The notes under the pieces are model-generated. The model had not been told where the DNA came from, did no database searches, and was given only the letters and a program-made list of their open reading frames with translations. A DNA stretch of 64,000 nt from Pieris napi (lineage: Eukaryota > Arthropoda > Insecta > Lepidoptera > Pieridae): the NCBI RefSeq assembly GCF_905475465.1, contig NC_062248.1:4464001-4528000 (forward strand), in the 5' to 3' direction. Shown here piece by piece: positions 57,101 to 64,000 of the stretch (position 1 is the first letter of the stretch; each line of letters starts with the position of its first letter). Made by a program: the position numbers and the translations under genes.

Positions 57101-60100
57101 CCCGTAATGTTTAACATTACCAAAGACAATAAAAGTATTTTTAATTGTCATTATATACTTAATATCCGCACAGAACGTGTTATCATCACATTCTTAATTT
57201 TACGTTGCTCTGGTGAATGTGCAAACCGTGACCTACTATTAACATTTGGATATTAGTTTTTATTTGCGGTATTTGACTTAATCTCGTCCGTTACTTGATG
57301 TTAGTTCGATATTCAAATAACTATGGACTTTCTATGAACAAACTTGAGGACAATGCCCTCGACACGCCCACGATTTGAACTTCATGTGAAATATTGCTTT
57401 TATAAACGAAACTCAGTCTGTTTGTTGCCTATATAAGGCCTGTGGCATACAGTTTATTGTACCGTTTTTTATTCTGAGTCACTTTATTAAGATAAAAATA
57501 ACTATATATATTCATGACTTTTAGATATTGTGGATATGTTCGACGTCTACCTACTCGAGTGATACATCTAAAGTTATGCCTCTCAAATCGAATCTTATAT
57601 GAAATGGGTATCCTTAGACAATAAGGTTATATCTTTAAACAACTTCCTATCCATACTTTATATTTACTTTTACTTTGGTTCTGATAAAATGTTTTAGTTC
57701 AACATGTAGCTCAGCCTTGCGATTCTGTAATTCACTTTTCGAACTCACACAGCGGTTTTCGAATCAGCGCTCGCTCTCAAATCAGTCGTGAAGCAGTCAT
57801 TTTATGATTTGGCATTCTGATAAACAATAAACTACACGCTCCCACCTTATCAGTAAAGTGAGTTACAGAATCGCAAGGCTGATCTTAATGGAAATATAAA
57901 AAAACCATGCGTTTTGTTTTTTAATTTCTAGTAAATAACGAACTCGTAATAATGCAGGTGAAGCGTGCGTCAATAGGTATCAAAATACAGACATCGCAAT
58001 CAATCGGGCCATTGAACTTTGATCACTTTTAAAAGGGCTCGCGTATACTTTTTATTTTCTGGGCTCCGTCCAAGAGCTCGTATAGGATAAATGAATCTAA
58101 TTTTATCGTAGTGGGCGAAATTTTGTTACACAATACAAATATTAGTTTCGCTAGAATATTTTTTACGATATTTTGAGTAGAAAATGCGTAAAGCAGTATC
58201 AAGATCTGCGTATAAATTTCCTATCGCAATTTTTTTGCTACTATTGAACTCGAGTCGTTACTGTCGATAATTTCGTTCCACCGAGAATGTAAGTGCGTCA
58301 CAATTTCACCATGCCTCCTACTGATAGAGGACAAATCTTTGTTTTTAATTTATTTTATTATTAATTAACTATAATTACTTAAGATGTCATGTGGAGCATG
58401 GTGTAATGGTTGCAGCTCCTTACAAACATTGCGTAAAACAAAAAACTTGGCTATTAAAAGAGTAGCGGAGAGTTTATTGCCGGTTCTTCTCTTCCGTTCT
58501 ACGACCTTGATTTGAGAACTGGCAGTAAATAGTTGAAGCATTTAATATATATTTCTTTTTTGACGTTCATAAGTGTACATGAATAAATGATTTTGATTTT
58601 TTTAATTGTGATTTGACTCCAGTCTCGAATACACATACACGCTTATTATTCAGACTTGCGGAGGTACTAGCTAGTATTGTGTAACTCCTACCAGCTATAT
58701 CAATAATGATCTGAACTTCTTCATTACTGATATATCTCGTAAATATGTTGTGATTTCGAAAATGGTACAAAACTTCATAATCAAGTGAAGATCGCCATAG
58801 TCGTGAACGCAGTGCGAAAACAAAAGTTTAAAGCGAACACCATCCAACTACTTCCATGATAGCTATAGTTTGAGAATAATAATAATTTTGGTGTATCTCT
58901 TTGTATACTACTTTTACAATTGAATAGTAATTAGGGCTGTGGCAACTGTATACGTTAGAATGATTTATGAACATGTTGTGAAGCAAAATGAGATTACAGT
59001 TCTTTGATGTGATCCATTATCTGTAGCTCGAAATTTTTATTTAAAAACTGTAAACATTTTATACAACCTGTATACCATACCAGCTTCTTTATACAGATAG
59101 TACTATAAAGTTATAAATGTACAAATTATTTTTTTAAATAATGAGCTGCAATAAGACCAATTTTTGGTTTAGCTCCTATTGTAATTTTTAATTTTGTTAA
59201 ATTTATTGAATAAAAAGGAATCTACTGTCTACTACCAAGTATAGAATTATAACTAATAGGGTTGGGAGTATGTCGGACTATAGTAGAATTGAAAAATGTT
59301 GGTATCTGATTGGCACAATATATAAATTATTTTCGTCTCCATGGCTTATCAGTCAAGCAGTCATTTTACGATTTGGCATTCTGATAAGGAGGGAGCTTGT
59401 AGTTTATTGTTTATCAGAATGCCAAATCGTAAAATGACTGCTTCACGACTGATTTGAGCGCGACCGCTGCTGCAAAAACCGCAGTGAGATTTCGAACCTC
59501 ACTTACAGAATCGCAAGGCAGGCGTCCTACGTTTGATTTCCTAAATAATGTGTAACCCACTGTAAATTATGGAAATACGTCCAATAAAAAAAACTCGAAT
59601 TATAACCGTTCATTTGGGTTTTTAAGACAGATCGCTTGAACTCGCCAATTAATAACGTTTGTTCTATAAATGACAACTCAAGTAAATAAATAAAAACTCT
59701 ACGTAATATATTTATCATGGTCGTTTTACACTTTGCAATTAACAAGCCCTACTCACGTCAACCCATATAGCTAAGTTATATAATTATTGCAAAAAAACTT
59801 TATTGATTATTTATTATTACTGTACTGTTGAATTACAGACGATGGTATCCACACTAGGTGTTTAATAAGGCGTCATCACATAGAATATCATATTTTCCAT
59901 TCAACGATCAAATCTAGTTTCCAAGCACTAAGTATCACTAAGTAGGTCTTCGTAAATACTACACAGAAATTACATAACAGGTGTCTCGAGTTCGTCTGTC
60001 TATTTATAACGGCACACTGACGCTGGGTAACGTCACAACTACGACATAGTTGTTGACGATTGCTTCTGTATTAATAGACCAAAGCTGTGAAACAATTTAT

Positions 60101-63100
60101 CGTCTACGAATACGTACTTATAAACTCCTGAAAGGTTTTTCGCAAAAGACCAGCAGTTGCGAACCCTCTGAAAATGTGAGTATCTGTGGTCGGTATCACT
60201 CAATATCAGGTGAGCCTCCTGCTCGTTTGCTCCCAATTATATAAATAAATAAATCAGTGGCGAAACCTTTTTAAGTCTGGGCCTCAGATTTCTGTATCTG
60301 TTTCATTATCATTTGTCAATCTAATATATACACGCCGTCGACTTTTTGACTCTAAGGCTATGTTCAGATGGCAAAAACTTGACGCGCGTTTTCAAATCGC
60401 GCGACTAGACATTGTGGTATTTTCATACAACTGTTCACATGAGCGCGCGTCAACGCGCGTTAACGCGCGTCAACGCGGCGCTCAGAGAAAATGTCTCTAG
60501 ACGCAGGTGATCGCGCGTTGACGCGCGCTTTGATATTAATGTAATGTCCGTTTGCTGTTCAGATGAGCGCGCGCTTTCATCGCGATCGCATGTAATTTTG
60601 TTAATTTTCGTAATTATACATATTTTTTTCTCGCATTTAAAATGAGTGAAATTAAAGATATTGACATCGACTTACTAATCGATGAAGTAGAAAAAAGGCC
60701 AGCAAGTTGGAATATAGCAAATTTGTATAAAAAATATAATATAATTTGTGTTTTTTTTCAAAATTGGATGAACCCAATGTGTACGTTTTCTTTTTCTATA
60801 TTTTTCCTTATAATATAACCGCAAAATAATAGCCTCTTCCACGTCCATTTTCTACGTTCTACCGAACTAGACTGACGAGTACTCTCGCAACGCGCGTTAG
60901 CACTCATCATCTGAACGCTCTTCAAATTTGATCGCGCGTTGACGCGCGTTAACGCGCGTTACATGTGAACATAGCCTAAGGCGTGACGGTTTCCTCACTA
61001 TGTTTTCCTTCACCGTTCGAGCGAATGTTACATGCGCTCATAAAAAGAAAGTCCATTGGTACACAGCCGGGGATCGAACCTACGACCTCAGGGATGAGAG
61101 GCACATGCTGAAGCCTATAGGCCAACACTGCTCTCAGTTATATAAATACAAATTAAAATAAACAAAATGCTCACGAGGCTTACAGCAATGATAGTGTCCA
61201 TGGGCAGTGATATCACTTAACATCAGATAAGCTTCCTCCAAAAAGTTATTTGAGCACTAACACACAACTAAAGGTCGAAGAAGGTTAAAGGTCTATAAAA
61301 TAATTGTAATCAATGACAAATTATATTTAAATGAAGTTAACTTATCTAGACAAATTGTTCAAGCTTTTTAATTTAGCGGAAATTGATAACACATAATGTT
61401 ATTGTATTTACAATTTACGTCGCAAACATAAATATCACATTATCGAGAAGCGATATGTGTATCTATTTAGCTTTATATCAAATATGTGGTATTATTAAAG
61501 AAAATATGGACTTTTATAATATTTAGCAAACATGACTTAAATTTTATGAAAAACAATTTCTTAGAAATCCATCTCTTTTTGCGTGCTATCAATGCGAGAT
61601 CTGTTAAAGGTGAACTTAAAAGCAATAAAGCAACACGTGTAGCTATGGAGTAAACATAAAAATGTCGTAAAAGTCATTTGAGCAATAAAAGAAAATTTTA
61701 CAGGATTAAGACAGGCTTTATTAGTAAAATGGTGGAATTTATTTAGATTTTTTTATAATTAGGGCTTTTGTATGTTCTAAATTTCAATACTATAATTTAT
61801 GGGTTATATTTTGCATTAGCGCTTGAAGTAAAATTAATTACGTGTGAGTTAGACCCGACACGAGAAAACGGGACAAAGTACGAATAAATTAACTTTATAT
61901 TCAATTGTTTTCCGAGAATACTTTCTATTTGTAAACTGGGTTAAGGGAGTCGCGACAACGAAAATAAACGTCAAACTTATCAGGTGTTTAATAGAGTGAA
62001 CGTACTTTTATCTAAAGAGGTTGTAATTAACACCCATAATTATTTATTTTTAAGACCGTTGACGAAAATTCAGTACTTCCTGTACTCAGAATTAAATTTA
62101 CAAAAAAATATTTTTCAAACTTGAAAGTTAAAGAAATATAATTTCTCTTAACTTACCCTATTAGTAGGCTGTACGAGTATATTAATGAATAGTTAAGAAT
62201 GTTATAGTATATATACTAGACTGATTCAAAATAAAAAAAAAATAAAAAAATTTGAGTAAATATATCTAAAAAGCTTCTTTCTCAGACAAAAAAACCTCCT
62301 AAAAAATGAGCTTGATATCTTGAAAATTTTTTTTCTTTATTTTCATTGTAAATCGTCGAAAATTTTTTTTTTTTTCAAATTTCTCTTTTTGATATCTTGT
62401 AGGAAATTAAATTCTCTATTCAGTCTAATACATACGTTAGTCCTAGATTTGTATATTGAAAGCCCAGCTGGTAATTGGGACACACATTATATACACAGAA
62501 GACTTTTGTTAAATCTAATTTAATTTAAATTATTTTATGTATATGTAGTGAAGTATAAGTGTAAAGTCTTAATGCGTTAAAAGACTGTGTAATAAATTAG
62601 TGTTTTCATCTGGTAAAGAAAGTTGAATTAAACATGTATTACTAACACAATTTTATATAACCAAACACTGTCCAAAAAATTACATATAATTAAATGAAGT
62701 GGTACCCCTTACCTCAAGTAATTCGGATGTATCTTCACGGTCTGCGAGCTTAATGCTGCTGTGACTGGCCGCGGCCAGATACCGCCGAATCTGCCACATA
62801 CCGTCCGGCACAGATCCAGGCTCTCATACACAGTACCCGTGTAATTTGCCGTGGGTTCAGGCGACTGTGATCGTTGGCAACCCTCGTCTGGCACGCACTT
62901 GTATGTCCACGATGGTCTGAAATGCCATAATGCTTAATGAATTCTCTATTAGTGTTTGATAAACAGCAAATAGTGCAGGCATTTTCATAGAAAAACCGAC
63001 ACCCGTGTTCTATAATATATCATAATTACTACTAGCACGGAGCCCTACAATTTCTATAGTCAAATTACACAATTTCACTGAATGGAATGAATATTTAAAA

Positions 63101-63630
63101 ACAATTATATTGATTCCGTTTTTATGAATAGATAACCCCCTCACTCATTAGACTTTCAGCAGTTATGACATGTATTATGGATATGGAAATCCAATATCCA
63201 GGATCGAGTTTCCTTATATCAAATTAATCTCATATACATTAAATACTACAATCCTAAAGTGTTTCAATTCAAGTTTTCTCATGTAGTACTCCGTAGTGAA
63301 CTCCTTCCAAACTACCATACTGTTTTTTCAATCCAATTTTATTAGATTTACTTATTCATCTACTGCATAAGCCAAATAAACACTATCTCTGATTAATATC
63401 TTAAAATGTGTACTTAAAAACTTGCAAAGATCGCCCAGTTTTGTTCTCTCATTATTGGAAACGACACTATAGTAGGACAAATCTAAAGTCTTTTACGCTA
63501 GTAGGTATATCTTTATCTAAATAGCCACTTACTCGTAGACAGCTGGCGTGGGATCTTTGACACTGTTCTCATTGTTGCAACTCGCTAAATGCACGTAAAG
63601 CATTATGAATGCCACCCACCGTCTCGCCAT
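51284..63630 (-). CDS. Beta-N-acetylglucosaminidase (GH20), nine exons
   Basis: The nine coding exons, in order, are 63630-63533, 62916-62713, 56750-56542, 56146-55813, 55174-55033, 54634-54449, 53795-53563, 52614-52379 and 51465-51284. Their sum is 1824 bp, 607 residues, with GT-AG borders and matching phase at all eight junctions. A signal peptide (MARRWVAFIMLYVHLAS) points to secretion. The GH20 catalytic barrel shows FPHRGFMLDTSRN, NVFHWHATDTHSFP, EIDSPAHAGNGW, the catalytic Asp-Glu pair in HMGGDEV (residues 390-391), VMLWSSE, LGGEVAMWSE and WPRAAAVAERLW. The length equals insect chitooligosaccharidolytic NAG enzymes. Such enzymes release N-acetylglucosamine from chitin oligomers, for example at moulting. 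Which insect subgroup (NAG1, NAG2, FDL) was not settled; the secreted form and its Cys-rich N-terminus argue against the FDL type. No break seen. Confidence 0.94.
51895..52035 (+). repeat. tRNA-derived SINE, in intron 8
   Basis: GTTGCCTAGTGGCTTGAACG (A-box-like), CATTCGAATCACGGCTGTGCAGCAATGG; diverged copy. Confidence 0.65.
52379..52614 (-). CDS. Hexosaminidase coding exon 8
   Basis: Follows TTTTTCAG and ends TTTAG|GTGAGA. Encodes YVIEVWEP and the LGGEVAMWSEYVDSQAL block. Confidence 0.93.
52670..53003 (+). repeat. Jockey-like LINE 3' end, in intron 7
   Basis: It encodes YNKLPSEIRELS-like sequence and ends AATAAAGTTATTTTGAGTTTGAG. It is the same family as the LINE at 3175-4560, opposite in strand to the gene. 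Confidence 0.85.
53563..53795 (-). CDS. Hexosaminidase coding exon 7
   Basis: Follows AATTTCAG; begins VFIECWNST directly after the catalytic Glu of exon 6 and ends GATAG|GTAAGT. Contains VMLWSSELTQAH. Confidence 0.93.
54084..54126. repeat. (TA)n microsatellite, in intron 6
   Basis: About 20 uninterrupted TA units. Confidence 0.9.
54449..54634 (-). CDS. Hexosaminidase coding exon 6
   Basis: Follows GGATTTCAG; encodes GFGDLAVC, FCIQPPCGQLNP and ends with the catalytic GGDE, the donor GTAAGG coming right after the Glu codon. Confidence 0.94.
55033..55174 (-). CDS. Hexosaminidase coding exon 5
   Basis: Follows TATTGTAG; encodes YGAYSAYEIYTAEEIRELI and EIDSPAHAGNGWQWGK; ends GAAAG|GTGACT. Confidence 0.93.
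55813..56146 (-). CDS. Hexosaminidase coding exon 4
   Basis: Follows AATTACAG; encodes YGTRNALETF, HRGFMLDTSRNF and FHWHATDTHSFP; ends CGAG|GTTCGT. Confidence 0.93.
56542..56750 (-). CDS. Hexosaminidase coding exon 3
   Basis: Follows GATTCCAG; encodes the N-terminal GH20b domain part ending TWSTDESYMLDVQNK. The donor chosen is AAAG|GTACAC, which keeps the frame into exon 4 and gives the usual family spacing. The frame stays open for 28 further codons past this donor. Confidence 0.85.
57712..57881. mobile_element. MITE with CAGCCTTGCGATTCTGTAA ends, copy 2
   Basis: A 170-bp element whose left end CAGCCTTGCGATTCTGTAA is matched in reverse at the right (TTACAGAATCGCAAGGCTG). It shares its interior with copies at 40653 and 59340. 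Non-coding. Confidence 0.8.
58437..58600 (+). repeat. Jockey-like LINE 3' UTR fragment
   Basis: AGTAGCGGAGAGTTTATTGCC, GTTCATAAGTGTACATGAATAAATG: the family tail, diverged. Confidence 0.7.
59340..59521. mobile_element. MITE copy 3 with internal 33-bp hairpin
   Basis: The right end ACTTACAGAATCGCAAGGCA belongs to the family at 40653 and 57712. The left end is replaced by an inverted copy of the interior: 59355-59387 and 59411-59443 are perfect reverse complements, separated by 23 bases. Confidence 0.75.
60085..60245 (+). repeat. CR1-like LINE 3' end
   Basis: GGTATCACTCAATATCAGGTGAGCCTCCTGCTCG marks the family; diverged. Confidence 0.65.
60268..60355 (-). repeat. tRNA-derived SINE, part split off by an insertion
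   Basis: The tail part of the SINE (GTATCTGTTTCATTATCATTTGTCAATC...). It stops at the TAA target site and resumes at 60980. Confidence 0.8.
60356..60976 (+). mobile_element. Harbinger-like DNA element with MADF scrap
   Basis: A 621-bp insert with inverted ends GGCTATGTTCA and TGAACATAGCC, flanked by TAA on both sides (60353-60355 and 60977-60979). Both subterminal regions are crowded with ACGCGCGTT and GCGCGTCAACGC units. It splits a SINE, so its ends are certain. TAA-type 3-bp duplications, plus a MADF-like exon, point to the PIF/Harbinger superfamily, whose second protein is a Myb/SANT-MADF type. No transposase is present. Confidence 0.8.
60642..60818 (+). pseudogene. Truncated MADF-domain exon in the Harbinger-like element
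   Basis: ATG at 60642 opens 58 codons. The first 30 (MSEIKDIDIDLLIDEVEKRP, then ASWNIANLYKKY) match the start of a MADF DNA-binding domain (LI.EV..RP.LW). The rest of the domain is missing and the frame drifts into Phe-rich read-through to TAA at 60816-60818. A GTACGT at 60781 could be an old splice donor. This is a left-over of the parent element's accessory gene. Confidence 0.65.
60980..61140 (-). repeat. tRNA-derived SINE, head part
   Basis: In reverse: GAGAGCAGTGTTGGCCTATAGGCTTCAGC head, GTAGGTTCGATCCCCGGCTGTG, and the body up to the insertion site. Confidence 0.8.
61170..61245 (+). repeat. CR1-like LINE 3'-end scrap
   Basis: GAGGCTTACAGCAATGATAGTGTCCATGGGCAGTGATATCACTTAACATCAG: short copy. 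Confidence 0.6.
62713..62916 (-). CDS. Hexosaminidase coding exon 2
   Basis: Follows CATTTCAG; encodes a Cys-rich N-terminal segment (YKCVPDEGCQ, LDLCRTVCGRFGGIWPRP) and ends TTGAG|GTAAGG. The Cys pairs and GxxWPRP block are usual for secreted insect NAGs. Confidence 0.92.
63533..63630 (-). CDS. Hexosaminidase coding exon 1 with signal peptide
   Basis: Starts at ATG 63630 and codes a hydrophobic signal peptide; ends TACGA|GTAAGT. A TTTCCAG seven to fourteen bases upstream of the ATG could be an acceptor for a 5'-untranslated exon. Confidence 0.9.
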
Positions 63631-63644
63631 TTTATCTGGAAATT

Positions 63645-64000
63645 TAAGAATACTATAAATATGCCATATTAAAAATCCTATCGAAATTTGAATATTTTAT
63701 AACTTATAAAATAAAAGATATGAGAGTATTATGTATTTTTACCAACAATTTTTGCAAGCGGGATAAATAATATTTTAATACTTTCTTATTATAAATTTGT
63801 TCAAAGTGTTCTTTAGTATGCGTGCGTGAACTTGTTGCCCAGAAGTCGTTTTAGTGACATAATGTCAATTTGTCAAGCCCAATCTTATGCATTTTGTATA
63901 ACCAATATTTGCATATATACCAGGACATTCTGGTTAGAATAAAAAATGATCATCAATGGTGCAACCACCTAAATATTGTCAAACCACCGAAACAATTATT
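63645..64000. other. Upstream region of the hexosaminidase gene
   Basis: AT-rich; either promoter or first intron. No clear TATA box or start site. Confidence 0.35.

Larger units (their letters stand above)
56751..62712 (-). other. Large intron 2 of the hexosaminidase gene
   Basis: A 5962-bp intron filled with repeats: MITE copies at 57712 and 59340, a LINE tail at 58437, CR1-like ends at 60085 and 61170, and a SINE split by a Harbinger-like element at 60268-61140. No host exon was recognised inside it. Confidence 0.7.

Overview
The window looks like nuclear DNA of a butterfly or moth (Lepidoptera). It is AT-rich, with intron-split genes, lepidopteran-style tRNA-derived SINEs, short CTAG-ending Helitrons, Jockey/CR1-type LINE debris, mariner, and a chitin-degrading GH20 enzyme of the insect type. 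No bacterial-style operon, CRISPR array or rRNA/tRNA gene was seen. The species cannot be fixed from the sequence alone.

Layout. Positions 1-8450 hold transposon remains: a mariner with perfect TA duplications but two in-frame stops, a frameshifted LINE, two Helitrons and a small inverted-repeat element. Positions 8453-16851 hold one minus-strand, complete insect endogenous retrovirus (Gypsy/errantivirus type). It has two identical 225-bp LTRs, a 4-bp GTTC target duplication, open gag, pol and env-like frames, a textbook -1 frameshift signal between gag and pol, and a six-copy 20-residue tandem repeat in the linker before the protease. Positions 17-46 kb contain no recognisable host gene. This stretch is rich in repeats: SINEs, LINE 3' ends, a pair of inverted 625-bp foldback elements, a 161-bp tandem array, a 5'-truncated Jockey copy with a 14-bp duplication, and a piece of an RLE-like retroelement. 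It also has a few GC-richer, non-repeat-looking blocks that could be regulatory.

Two real host genes follow, in tail-to-tail orientation. On the plus strand at 47050-48925 is a three-exon paired-like homeobox gene (293 residues) whose first intron sits between homeodomain codons 46 and 47. On the minus strand at 63630-51284 is a nine-exon secreted beta-N-acetylglucosaminidase (GH20). All its exon junctions were followed through with GT-AG borders and consistent phase, giving 607 residues. Its 6-kb second intron is packed with repeats, including a Harbinger-like element carrying a broken MADF-domain exon that sits inside a SINE.

How the parts relate. The homeobox protein should be a nuclear transcription factor, and the long gene-poor stretch upstream is where its enhancers would be expected. 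The hexosaminidase would act outside the cell on chitin or glycan ends. The retrovirus is a recent arrival: its LTRs have not diverged at all, so it is the most probably functional mobile element here.
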